Positions 45,033 through 55,809 of a stretch of 64,000 nucleotides of DNA are shown piece by piece (the stretch's first letter is position 1; every line of letters begins with the position of its first letter). The DNA comes from Deinandra increscens subsp. villosa (lineage: Eukaryota; Streptophyta; Magnoliopsida; Asterales; Asteraceae). The stretch spans positions 19,483,867 through 19,547,866 of the forward strand of contig JBCNJP010000008.1 of assembly GCA_039602395.1 (NCBI GenBank), given 5' to 3'. The notes below the pieces were generated by a model, which saw only the letters and a program-made list of their open reading frames with translations, was not told the DNA's origin and searched no databases. The translations under genes and the position numbers were made by a program.

Positions 45033-45390
45033 TGAAAAACCGTAAGATGGATCTTACTAAAGGTTTGCTTGATCGTAGAGTGAACACGAGACGTAAATAA
45101 TAGTTTGTTTGATTGAAATCAACATAGACTCAATTACAAACTCTCTCTAAAGCTCTCTAGAGAAACACTGTCAAAAACACATAGTTAAGAACTGGTATCT
45201 CTCTTTTGTTATCACATTTAAAGCACAAGTTCCTATATATAGACGTCTGCTCCGAGCTCCGTCCGAACTCCAAGTTCAGCGGGTCCGAACCTCAGGTTCG
45301 GACCTAGTTCGGCGGCAGCTTGAACTTGTCTTGAATCTTCATATCGTCTCGTTCAGATACTTCACATGACGCACATATTATGTATCAACA
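45033..45390 (-). repeat. E1 3' LTR (358 bp)
   Basis: On the minus strand it begins TGTTGATACATAATATG and ends CTTACGGTTTTTCA. It is a relative of the B and F LTRs in its first bases and uses CCGAAC/GTTCGG palindromes. TATATA lies near 45236. Confidence 0.93.
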
Positions 45391-46917
45391 AACTCCCCCT
45401 CGTCATGTGCAGTATCTGTTCACCAGTTAAAACATATTCTTTGAACAAACTCCCCCTCAACTTGATGGTAGCTTGATCTTCGAATACTTGACGATGAACA
45501 GTTTCTTTCATCTTTATCGACAGCTTCAGAAGACTTGAAGTTGTGATGAACTCTTTCCTTTGAGTACCTGGCCAACATAAATAATCTTGGCGCAAAACTT
45601 CTCTTCGAGAATCCAAGATATTAATTTTGAAAATGTTTTTCGTATCTAAGTGTCGATCAATCGAAAACAAATAAAAAACAAAATCTTTTTGATTTTGTAG
45701 AGAGTTTATATCAAAACAAACCTAAAATCTTTTTGATTTTTCAAACTTATGCTAAAACACACCAAAAATCTTTTTGTACTTTTCGGAAATGAAATGTAAA
45801 TGCAATGCAGAAACAAACTCTATTTTTGGTATTTTGTGAGAAAGATCACGACGCAAGATCATATCAGACATAACGCATCTAGCACATTTCAATTTCGGTC
45901 TTAATCAGCATGCAAGCCAAGATAATCGCAAATACAACATTGATTGTTTATTTCAGCATGCACCAATCATATTTATCATTTTCAGATATGCTTGCGGTAA
46001 TTTTTATCATGCACTGATAACTCGGCCTCTACCCTATCAGAAATACTAGCAAATCATCATGTTTATCATATAGAAGTAACTTTTATTCGAGATTTAAGCA
46101 TCCTTGATGAGTCATGCAAAAATAAAGCAGAACCTCAAATACCTAGCAATCAGGTCGGTCTTTCGACACGCAGAGAAAGCCCAAGTATTTGAGAAAATAA
46201 GAAAGCAAAACAAGTTGAAATTGTATAATCCAACAACAATCAGGTCGGTTCTTCTGAACGCGCAGAGAAAGTCCGATGGATTATACGAAACACCAATAAA
46301 AATAAAGCAGAACGTCAAACGAACAACAATCAGGTCGATCTATACGATACGCAGAGAAAGTCCGATCGTTTGACAAAATAAAGAAAATCAAACAAGTTTA
46401 AATCTTTCAAAATGAAAAACATGCATTCATCAGGATATCTCTTTATTCTATTTTTGTTTCAGAATTATCACATAGTATTCATCAAGAAGCAAACAACCAA
46501 AGATTATCAGGCAAGCTTTATGTTTATATCTTACTTGCTGATATCAGATTAATCATGCACATTCACAGATCATACAAGAACCTACAGCCTTTAGACTTAC
46601 TCTATCCATGGCAGATAACGTATATGCTGATGTACTATCATTTCTCGCTTTTGTCGGATCAATTTCTCAATTTATCATCTTCATATTTTCCAATTTCTCC
46701 CCATAAAATTCAAACAAATACTATTTTTTTGAATTTTCTAATTTTCTCCCCCTAAAAATATGAACGAAAGAAAAATGAATAACAAAAATGAAAATGATCG
46801 CTCAACACTAGACATATTTTGAAAATGTTTTTTGTAAAAATCAGAGTTTCAAAGATAGGAACGATGCATTTTAACTTAAAAACCACAAGTATCTCACTGT
46901 CAGCAACCTCTCGATTA
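45391..46917 (-). other. E1 polypurine tract and 3' non-coding region
   Basis: GAGGGGGAGTT (45391-45401, minus strand) is the polypurine tract. Then come a small stem-loop (45584-45619, ATCTTGG/CCAAGAT), AATCTTTTTG repeats (about 45680-45775) and the stem-loop trio (46134-46374). No ORF supported. Confidence 0.8.
46134..46374 (-). other. Three tandem stem-loops, E1 copy with a different first stem
   Basis: Units are 46134-46193, 46223-46286 and 46314-46374. The first unit is closed by CTCAAATAC/GTATTTGAG, unrelated in sequence to GTTAAATC/GATTTAAC of the other copies yet fully paired. The second is closed by GTATAATCC/GGATTATAC instead of GTATAAC/GTTATAC and has the apical stem GTTC/GAAC instead of GTAC/GTAC. 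These are the clearest compensatory changes in the window. Confidence 0.8.
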
Positions 46918-47204
46918 CTAACAGGTCTTCCTGAAATACCTACAAACACTGGAAAATAGTAAGTTCTTAAAACCCCGACCCTCATCCCCAACGATGATAG
47001 GTCGTCCAGTGTCCTCAACAAAATCTGTGTTGGCCGTGGAGACAACTTTCGGTCTCCATTCCTCTTTTGGTTTGATGATTTCTAGTGAACCATTGTCAAC
47101 TGATGAGTGACAATCAGAACTACTACCCAATTTCTCCGAAAGAGACTTCTGTTTCCATGAAAATTTAGTATTGGGCATTGGTTCACTAAAAATAATGCCA
47201 TCAA
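46918..47204 (-). pseudogene. E1 gag, C-terminal end
   Basis: It encodes the end of gag: WRPKVVSTANTDFVEDTGRP followed by a divergent tail and a stop. It is joined to the rest of gag (53010-55001) once F1 and its ATCAA duplication are removed. The DTGRP block is conserved but the PEAxxFGSF tail of A and B is not. Confidence 0.82.
47200..47204. other. F1 target-site duplication, left
   Basis: ATCAA, identical to 53010-53014. Confidence 0.94.
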
Positions 47205-47520
47205 TGTTGATACATAGTCCTGATCGTCATGTGAAGTATCGAATACAAGATGGATCACACAAGATAGCTGAGGTCCGAACTCCCAACGAACCTGGAGTTC
47301 GGACAGCTCCGAGCTTTTGGCCGAACCTGAGGTTCGGCCAGTCGTATTTCAGCTTGTATAAATAGTTCATCTTGTATAGGATTGAAGAGCTTCCTGGTCA
47401 TATTCTCTAAGTGTACTCTATGGTTCTCTCAGTGGTTAATACAAGTCATTTGTATTAGTCTGTGTCTTTTACACGTTTACATTGATTTCATCACGACTAA
47501 GTAGAAGATCTGTATGCTCA
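47205..47520 (+). repeat. F1 5' LTR (3' end deleted)
   Basis: It begins TGTTGATACATAGTCC. TATAAATA is at about 47357-47364. CCGAACTC, GTTCGG and CCGAACC palindromes lie just upstream. It stops at TGTATGCTCA, while the 3' LTR continues CGGACTTTCA. Confidence 0.9.
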
Positions 47521-48006
47521 CTAGTCGGAAATCAGTGTTTTCCAGAGTTGTTGAGTTCAAATTCACGTTTTTGCAAAAATGTCAATCATTTTTTAGTTCG
47601 TTTGATTGTTTCAAGTGTGTTTCATTCAAAATTCATTCCTGAGTTGTTTCTATCAAGTCTGCTTGAATCTCTGTTGAAAATTCCAGCCAAAAACGTTGAA
47701 AATCGAGAAAATGGCATCGAGTGAGTTCTGTTTTCGTTTGAGGTTTGGACTCGTTCGGCCTAACCGCTCCGAACTCAAGGTTCGGACGAAGTTCGGTGAG
47801 CGATCGGCGTTTTTCTTTGTTTCGGTGAGAGTTTGGTGACAGATCGGTCAACGTTCGGACAACGTTCGGTCTCTGTTACTCCGAAGGTCAGGATCGGTGA
47901 GAGCTCAGCGAGTTTGTGTTTCGGACTAGGTTCGGACTAGGATCGGGTGAACGTTCGGAGGAGGTTCGGACTAAGTTCGGAGTGAACAGTGTTCAGTTTT
48001 TCGAAA
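47521..48006 (+). other. F1 leader with GTTCGG repeats
   Basis: GTTCGG and TTCGGACT half-sites recur at 47730-47985 (opposite spelling to B1/B3, as expected for the other strand). No primer site was found at its start. Confidence 0.78.
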
Positions 48007-51000
48007 ATGTTCGATTTTCAAGCATTCGCAGCTATTCAAAATTCGGTTCAGGCAACGATGCAAACAATGATGAATTATGATAATGAAATCGGAACAAGTA
48101 AGAAAGTTCCCAAATTGTTAAAATTGGAAGATTATCATAGTTGGGTTAAACGATTTGAAGCGTTTGTCGATACGAATGACATTGATATGTGGTTAGCGTT
48201 CACTGAGCAATATGTTTACCCTAAAGATGAAACTGGTGAACCTATTCTTCAAAGAAAAATGTCTTCTGAACAAAAGAAAGCTTATCAAGCTGAGAAAAAG
48301 GCATATGGTACTTTAACGATGGCATTGCCTAAAGAGTTACTTCATCAATTTGCTGGTAACTACACATCAAAAAGTCTATGGGATGCTTTGGAGAAACGAT
48401 GTGAAGGCAATGACCAATACAAGAAAAGTCGACAAAAGGTTTTGAAGAAAGAGTTTGATAGCTTTAAGCATTATCAGAATGAAACGATTCCCAATCTGAT
48501 TGCAAGATTTGCTCATCTAATGAGTGAAATGCGTTTGGTGAATCTTACTAAAGAAGAGGCTGATATGAAAGAAAAGATTTTGGAAGCATTGCCTGAAAAA
48601 TGGGAGAATTATGTGATGATGATTACTCATGATAAAGATTTTTCTGGATTGTCTTTCAATGATTTGGTTCAAAGACTTCAGGCTCGGGATATGGAATTAA
48701 TGGTGAATAAATCACTTCCTACACAAATTCAGAATCCTGCAGTGTATCATGGTGAAAATGATTCTACAATGAATGCTGGGAAGTCTACTAGTCTTAGTTC
48801 TGCTCCTCCTACAACATTTCTAGCAGGTAAAACTGAAATTCCAAGTTATTCTTCTGCTGGTTGTACTGTGTCATTTCCAAGTTCTTCGGCTCAAAGTGCA
48901 TTGTCTGTTCAAACTGTTGATGATTATAATACATTGATGTCTGCATTGGTATCTTCATACTTTGGTGTTATCACTGGTGCTGTGAGTAATGCTGAGTTAG
49001 CAAATGAAGATTATGATCAGATTGATTATGATCATTTGGAGGAAATGGATCTGAATTGGCAATATGCTATGTTAGTTCGTAGAACGAAGAATTTTTTAGT
49101 AGAACTGGTAAAAAAAGACTTAATCAGGAAGGAAAGATTGGATTGGACAAATCTAAGGTGAAATGTTATAAGTGTTCAGTTTATGGTCACTTTGCTCGAG
49201 AATGTCCAAGTTCTACAGAAAGTAAATTGAAATCTGGTCAGCATGCACATCTAGTTTTTCATCCATCCGATAAAGCTGAAAAGATTGATCAGAAATCTGC
49301 TACTCTTGCTTATGATTGGACTAATACATTTATGCATCCAGATGGATTTGCCTGGAATGCCGATTCAGAAGTTAAAAAGAATCATACTCCAATCTCAATT
49401 GCTTTAACTGTTCAACATGCTGATGATGAAAGGTTTTTGACAGAGTCTGATACTTCTTCTAGTATATCTTTGGTACAAGAAGAATTACCTAAAGTTTTTA
49501 CAAGTTCAAAGGTTGAAGAGTTTGAATGTTTCAAATGTAAGAAATTGCTCCAGGAGATTGCAAGTTTTGAACAACGTTGTCAAATTTCAACTGAAGAGAT
49601 CGTGGTGTTAAAGAAAGAGTTAGAGGTTTTTCAAAAGAAGTATTACGAGTTGGTTCATGTTCATGAAGATATTTTGAAAGAGAAAGCAAACTTGGCTGAC
49701 GAGTGTGAGAAAGCAAAAGCTGAGGCTTTAGATGCAGCTCAAGATTTTGAAAATCTGTTTGAGAAGAGTTATCCAGTTCAGCAAAAGTATGAAGAAGCTA
49801 CTGCTCTTATTGCTACAACTGCTGTTACTGTTGAAAAACTTCAAAACAAGATCTCTATGCTTCAAGATGAAAATACTCTCTATCGTGACAAGAATGAGGT
49901 ATTGACTAAAGATGTTGAGATTTACAAGAAAAAGAGAGAAAGTGTTCTTGAAGAATTGTTTGCTGAATGTGAGATCAGAAAGTTACAGACTTATGAATAT
50001 GATGATCTCAATGCAAAGTTTATCAAGTCACAGAAAGAAGTTTTTGAAGCTCATCAAAAGATCAATGATTTGAAATTGGAAATTTTGGAACTGAAACGGC
50101 AAGTGAAGAACTGCAATTTGTCACCAACAATGCTCAATTTCCTATACAAGCAGGATCAGAGTTCAGAAAGTTCTAAAAAAGATGATGTTCACTTGGTTCC
50201 TCCACCAGTGGATTTGGTTGAACTTACTTCTGCTCCGCTTGATCCAAAAGATGAATTGCATGATTATTCCAAGTTTGTTACTCCATCCAAGAAGAACAAG
50301 TCTAAGTCAAAAAAGAAAGAAAAGTCGTTGGGTGAAGCTCCAAAATTTGTTTCAAAATCTATATTGCTGGAACATGACAAGGTTTTTGATAAGGTTGCTT
50401 CGAGTTCTTCATCTGCAACTGAAGAAGAAAAAGAGTTGATTGAAAAGAACAAGCTGTAGGATATCAAAGTTAAATTCACTAGCGAAGCTAAGATGAGAGA
50501 AGCTTCGGGTTCTTCTTCAAATTCTTCAAAGATTCCAGGTTACAAGCACAAAGGTTTGGGTTACAAAGTAAAGGAAGAACCAGTTCAAGCTAAGAAACCA
50601 GTGAAAGCTGACAAGGCTGTTAAAGCTAAAGTTGCAAAGAAATCATCATCTCCAAAAGAATTTTCTTATTATTCTGGAAGGTCATCGTCTTCAAGGAGTC
50701 CATCTCCTAGGTATGACTCTTCTGATGGTTTCTTTGATACTTTTGATTCTGAACATTCATCTGATTTTTCAAAATCAAAACAATTATCAAACAATTTTAG
50801 AGAAAGACTTTGTTATGTTTGTCGTCAACCGGGACATCTGGCTGTTGATTGTCCGACGACTGCATATATCCACAAAACTGCAAAATATTTGGATAACAAA
50901 GGTCAAATTTTTGATGAACCATGGTCTCCAAAGTTTAAATCAACTCGTAAACCGTCTTGGTCTAAACCGAGTACGTCGGTTGAATCTGATTCAGGTTCTG

Positions 51001-51122
51001 ATCAAAAATTGAAAAGTTTACAAATGTGGAAACCAAAAGTTGTTTCCAAGGCCAACAATGACTATGTGGAAGACACCGGGCGACCCGACGATATTGAATC
51101 GGGTCGATCCCAACGCGACTAA
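48007..51122 (+). pseudogene. F1 gag (near complete; one frameshift, one nonsense codon)
   Basis: The start MFDFQAFAAIQ at 48007 is preferred over an upstream in-frame ATG at 47989 because other family gags begin there. The first frame runs to 49161, with capsid motifs KVPKLLKLEDYHSWVKRFE (about 34-52) and LTMALPKELLHQF. A frameshift at a T run near 49100 leads into 49143-50459, holding the first knuckle CYKCSVYGHFAREC, an acidic region, CFKCKKLL, and a long coiled coil. A TAG at 50457-50459 is followed in the same frame by 50493-51122, with Ser-rich linkers, the second knuckle CYVCRQPGHLAVDC and WKPKVVSK...DTGRPDD, then a stop. Two lesions only, about 1030 codons overall. No protease follows. 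Confidence 0.88.
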
Positions 51123-52671
51123 TGTTTTATTTGGTGTCAAGCAGGTGTTTCAGGAAGACCTTTCGGTGATTGGAAAATTGCTGATTGTGAAATATCTGTT
51201 TCTAATTAAATTGAATTTCAACATCAATTTTTATTCGTGTTGGTTGATCACTTTTTCTTGTTTTTCACTTCGTCTCATTCTGAGGGGGAGTTTGTTTTTA
51301 CAAAAATACAAAAATAGTGTTTTGTTTTTCAGATCGTAAAAATGAAGATCTATAAATAGAGTTGTCATTTGTAGGGGGAGAAATTTGGAAAAGACAAAAA
51401 CATTGAAAAATGAGAAATTGTATCCGACATGATTGGGAAATGATGGTACATTGGCTGACAGTGTCTGACTCATGGATAAAGTAGATGAAAAAGCCATAAG
51501 ACCATTTGATCGATGTGCAAGGTAGGCTCGGCAAATCAGAAAGTATTCAAATGTGATATACACTAAATCTGATGCTTGACCTAGTGGACAACATCTTGAT
51601 GCATATTTCATGATATATCAAGTAAAAGATATGTGAAAAATAAAATGAGAAGTCACTGTGTATACATGTGTTCATTTTGCAAAGATTTAAACTTGTTTGA
51701 TTTTTTTATTTTGTCAAACGATCGGACTTTCTCTGCGTGTCGAAAGACCGACCTGATCGTTGTTCGTTTGACGTTCTGCTTTATTTTCTTTGGTGTTTCG
51801 TATAACTCATCGGACTTTCTCTGCGTGTACGGGAGTACCGACCTGATTGTTGTTGGGTTATACAATTTCAACTTGTTTTATTTTCTTATTTTGTTAAATC
51901 CGAGGCCTTATCTGCGTATCGAAAGATCGACCTTAAGGTAGACGATTTAACGTTCTTATTTCTTTTTGCATGGAACACAGTTGATTATATCATGATTACA
52001 ATCATTATGTGATTCAAATCACAAATGAAATCACAAAATGTGATAAGCAAAGCATATCTGAGTATGTCTGATAGTGTGGGGTACACTGATCAATGCGAAT
52101 TTAATCAATACTTTAACATATCCAGATGTTATGAGTGTGATTGTGCCAGAGTTTAAAGTTGGACAAATTATATCTGCAATTGGCATGGCTTATGTGCTTC
52201 AATAATTGAAATTGAAGTGTAGTTCAGCATGTTATGATCAATATGATCCCAAGTTGTGATCTTTCTCGCAAAAGAAAAAAATAGTGTTTGGTTCTGTAAT
52301 GCATTTACTTTTAATATCAGAAAATACCAAAAAGATTTTAAGTGTGTTTTGATATAAAGTTTCTAAAAGCCAAAAAGATTTTGTTTCTTATTTGTTTTCG
52401 ATTGATCAACACGAATTACGAAATCTTTTTCAAAATCAATCTATCTTGGAGTCTCTAAAGAGACATTTTGCACCAAGATTATTTATGTTGGCAGGTTTCT
52501 AAGTGGGAAGAGACTATCGAAACTTCAAGTCTTCTGAAGATTGTTGATAAAGAGATTACACACGATGCAATATCAAGTATTTAAGATTAAGCTCATCGTC
52601 AAGATCGAGGAAGAGTTTAATTGAAGATACAAGATACAAGTTTGAATAGAGAAGATGATACTGCACATGCC
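51123..52671 (+). other. F1 3' non-coding region
   Basis: Collinear with the others but read on the plus strand. It holds the stem-loop trio (51713-51951), AAAAAGATTTT direct repeats (about 52330-52385) and a small stem-loop (52443-52479, ATCTTGG/CCAAGAT with inner GTCTC/GAGAC). No ORF supported. Confidence 0.8.
51713..51951 (+). other. Three tandem stem-loops, F1 copy
   Basis: Read directly in sense: 51713-51772 (GTCAAACG/CGTTTGAC, apical GTC-GAAA-GAC), 51800-51863 (GTATAAC/GTTATAC, apical GTAC-GGGA-GTAC) and 51893-51951 (GTTAAATC/GATTTAAC, apical ATC-GAAA-GAT). The CTCTGCGT and CGACCTGAT cores are preserved in the first two units. Confidence 0.78.
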
Positions 52672-52682
52672 GAGGGGGAGTT
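52672..52682 (+). other. F1 polypurine tract
   Basis: GAGGGGGAGTT immediately before the LTR. Confidence 0.92.
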
Positions 52683-53009
52683 TGTTGATACATAGTCCTG
52701 ATCGTCATGTTAAGTATTGAATACAAGATGGATCACACAAGATAGCTGAGGTCCGAACTCCCAGCGAACTTGGAGTTCGGACAGCTCCGAGCTTGTGGCC
52801 GAACCTGAGGTTCGGCCAGTCGTATTTCAGCTTGTATAAATAGTTCATCTTGTATAGGATTGAAGAGCTTCCTGGTCATATTCTCTAAGTGTACTCTGTG
52901 GTTCTCTCAGTGGTTTATACAAGTCATTTGTATTTACTCTTTGTCTTTTACACGTTTACATTGATTTCATCACGACTAAGTAGAAGATCCGTATGCTCAC
53001 GGACTTTCA
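52683..53009 (+). repeat. F1 3' LTR (327 bp)
   Basis: It begins TGTTGATACATAGTCC and ends CGGACTTTCA; ATCAA follows. It shows what the 5' copy has lost. Confidence 0.94.
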
Positions 53010-55001
53010 ATCAAGATCAACATACTTTGTTTGTTTGGCATTGGATGATGAATTGTTAGTTGTCGTAGGACAATTATTTGCATAATGACCTTTCTTACGA
53101 CAAACCAAACAAAGTCTTTTACCAGTTGAATTGATAGAAATCGGTTTTCCAAACTGATCAGTCAGACATTCATCAGAAACTTTTGAAAACACAGGTTGAA
53201 ATTTTTTTGGTTTATGAAATTTTGGAAAACATCTTGGAGAATCATAAAAATCAGAATCATCTCCATAACCAAAGAATTTATCTTGACGATAAAACCTGTT
53301 AGAATTAGCAGAATAAAATGAATCTGAATTGTTACCGCCTTGTGGTGTAGCATCAGATATACAAGAAGACTCTTCAGAAGAAAGCTTTTCATCTGGTGAT
53401 GATACTTTCTGCTTCCAACATTGTGTCTTCTTATCTGAAAACACCCTCTGCTTCTTTATATTCTTCGCTTTGAACTCTTTTTTGTTAAAATCCTTAGTCG
53501 GCATTTCTGTTCCTTTAAATCCTAAACCACCAGTCTTGTGAGGACATTTATCTTGAACAGAAATCGGTATCTCATGACCTTGTTTGGCAAGCTTAGTAAA
53601 TTCAGACTTGATACCTTTCAAATCATTCTTCCCGGAAATCAAGGAATCATCTATCACAATCTCAGAAAACTTTGGCACTTTCACATTTCCTGAATTTCCA
53701 TAAAACACCTTTTCTTTTTCAAGAAATGTAGATTTGGAATCAAACTTCAACCCTTTGCGGTAATCAACCTCCTTTTTATTCTTCTTTGATTTGAGTTTTA
53801 GTTTCTTCCCTGAACTGGTATCAGCAAACTTTGAATAATCATGCTGTTCAACACCAGATGATGTAGCTGGAACAGACATTTCAATGTCCACTGGAGCAGG
53901 AACTTGATGAAGACATTCATCTTGACCGTCTTTCTCACTCTGTTCCAGTTTATACATATAATTCAGAAAAGTCGGTGAATGGTTGCAATTTTTCAATTTA
54001 CGTTGCAAATCAAACGTCTCAATCTTTTGTCTAGATATTTTCATATTAGCTTCCGACATTTCTTTCTGCGAAGCAATGTACTTGTCAGACAATTTGTTAT
54101 AATCACTGATATGACACTGTCTCAAGCGACACTCTTCCAGAACTTCTTCAGTAACTTTCTCTACCTGTTTCTTATAGTAAATAACATCCTGTTTCAAAAT
54201 GTTATTCTGACTTTGAATCTCACCATTTCCATCACGCAACTTGGTAAGTTCCTCTTGAAGTTGAATTACTCTATCGGCAACTTCGACAGCAGCTTTAGTA
54301 ACTTTTTCATATTTTTGTTGAAGAGGATAACATTTCTCAAATAAAGCATCAAAATCTTCAACGGCTTCCTTTTCCTTAGCTTGAGCTTTATTGCATTCTT
54401 CAACCAACAAATTTTTCTCTTTCAACCATTCTTTCTTAATACTAGCAAACTCCAAACAATTTGCACATGATATAGACACATCCTTTTGAATTTTGGTAGT
54501 TAAATCATTACAAACTTTACTTTTCCAATTCTCCACTTCTTTTGTCAAAGAAACATTTTCTTCAGTCAGCTTTTCCACCTTATTCTCTAACTTTTCAATT
54601 ATACCTTTAAACTTCAAATCTTGATCAATAGTTTTCTGAGAAAGTTTAGACATATGTTCCTTACACTGTGTCTTCACAAAATCCCATATTCGTTTTGGCT
54701 TTCGAAACTTCCTGATTGGATTTTTAAGAGTTATAGGCAAAGCTAACATAAGAAGTGTAGTAGCCCTTTCATTTTGATCAAATGCTTCCCTTTCTTCACT
54801 TGAAAAATTATGCATTTCCTTAAAATCACCATCACTATAAGCTGGATACTTATGTTCGTTTGTAATTGGTAACCATAATTTTTCATCCAAATCATTTACA
54901 TATCCTCTAAAATTTGTTGCCCAACCATGATAATCTTCAAGATTTATCAACTTTGGCACATTCTGACGATGACGCTCAACGAAAACCTCAATTCCATACA
55001 T
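53010..55001 (-). pseudogene. E1 gag, N-terminal and middle part (internal deletion)
   Basis: The open frame runs 55040-53007; the ATG at 55001 fits the family start better than the one at 55040. A divergent capsid start (NVPKLINLEDYHGWATNFRGYV, then LALPITL) is followed by a jump directly into the coiled coil (KGIIEKLENKVEKLTEENV), so the capsid C-terminus, the pre-knuckle block and the first CCHC knuckle are absent. The coiled coil, Lys-rich segments and the second knuckle CLVCRKKGHYANNC remain. The long frame without stops suggests the shortened gag was tolerated or is young. F1 splits off the C-terminus (46918-47204). Confidence 0.85.
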
Positions 55002-55468
55002 TTTGAGAATTTGAAAATTCTGCTTGGTCCGAACTCCCACCGAACTTTGTCCGAACTCAACTGATCCTCCGATCTTACTCCGAACTTTATCCGAACGTGA
55101 TTACACAGTCCGAACTTAGACCTTTGTCCGAACTCCTCCGATCTTACTCCGATCTTACTCCGAACTTTCACCGAAACAAGAAGGACCGAACGACGTCTGA
55201 ACTCTCTCCGAACTGGAAGTTCGGAGCGGTTAGTTTTCGGTTACTCCGAACCTCGAACGAATTTAGACACTCTCGACATAATTTTCACGATTTTGAGAGA
55301 AATAGGACAAGATTTTTGACAGGAACTCAAGTAAAACCCATAGAAATGTTTTAGTAATGAAAAACACTTGAAAAGCTCAAAGATTTACTCGTTTTTTAAT
55401 GAAAACAAATCGGTTTTATCAAGAAAACGACTACAATCAGAGCAAACGCAATAGAGCAACCTGGATTT
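55002..55468 (-). other. E1 leader with CTCCGAACT repeats
   Basis: Crowded TCCGAACT and TCCGATCTTACT copies at 55025-55260. No ORF supported. Confidence 0.78.
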
Positions 55469-55480
55469 GCTCTGATACCA
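55469..55480 (-). other. E1 primer-binding site
   Basis: TGGTATCAGAGC on the minus strand, two bases from the LTR. Confidence 0.93.
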
Positions 55481-55482
55481 AT

Positions 55483-55809
55483 TGAAAAACCGTAAGATGG
55501 ATCTTACTAAAGGTTTGCTTGATCGTAGAGTGAACACGAGACGTAAATAATAGTTTGTTTTATTGAAATCAACATAGACTCAATTACAAACTCTCTCTAA
55601 AGCTCTCTAGAGAAACACTGTCAAAAACACATAGTTAAGAACGGGTCTCTCTCTCTCTTGTTATCACATTCAAAGCACAAGTTCCTATATATAGACGTCT
55701 GCTCCGAGCTCCGTCCGAACTCCAAGTTCGGCGGGTCCTTGAACTTGTCTTGAATCTTCATATCGTCTTGTTCAGATACTTCACATGACGCACAGATTAT
55801 GTATCAACA
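55483..55809 (-). repeat. E1 5' LTR (327 bp, internal deletion)
   Basis: Same ends as 45033-45390 but about 30 bp shorter: the segment holding the second CCGAAC/GTTCGG palindrome is gone. Confidence 0.92.

Larger units (their letters stand above)
47205..53009 (+). mobile_element. F1: complete family F gag-only LTR retrotransposon nested in E1
   Basis: 5' LTR 47205-47520 (lacks its last 10 bp or so), gag, 3' non-coding region, polypurine tract (52672-52682) and 3' LTR 52683-53009 (327 bp), with a perfect ATCAA duplication inside E1 gag. The LTRs are alike except for scattered changes. The 5' LTR end and primer site are deleted, so the copy can no longer prime reverse transcription. No pol. 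Confidence 0.94.
45033..55809 (-). mobile_element. E1: family E gag-only LTR retrotransposon nested in B4 gag
   Basis: LTRs at 45033-45390 (358 bp) and 55483-55809 (327 bp, missing some 30 bp of the palindromic segment). Flanks GCTAC (45028-45032) and ACTAC (55810-55814) fit a 5-base duplication with one change, and B4 gag reads on across the site. Inside are a primer site, leader, gag, 3' non-coding region with stem-loops and a polypurine tract. It is split by F1. No pol. Confidence 0.92.

Noticed and set aside
51713..51772. Hammerhead or other known self-cleaving ribozyme
   Set aside because: CTGAT and GAAA occur, but not in the order or context of the hammerhead core (CUGAUGA...GAAA...UH), and the GAAA is an apical loop of a pairing stem. 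Twister and hairpin ribozyme consensus sequences are not seen either.
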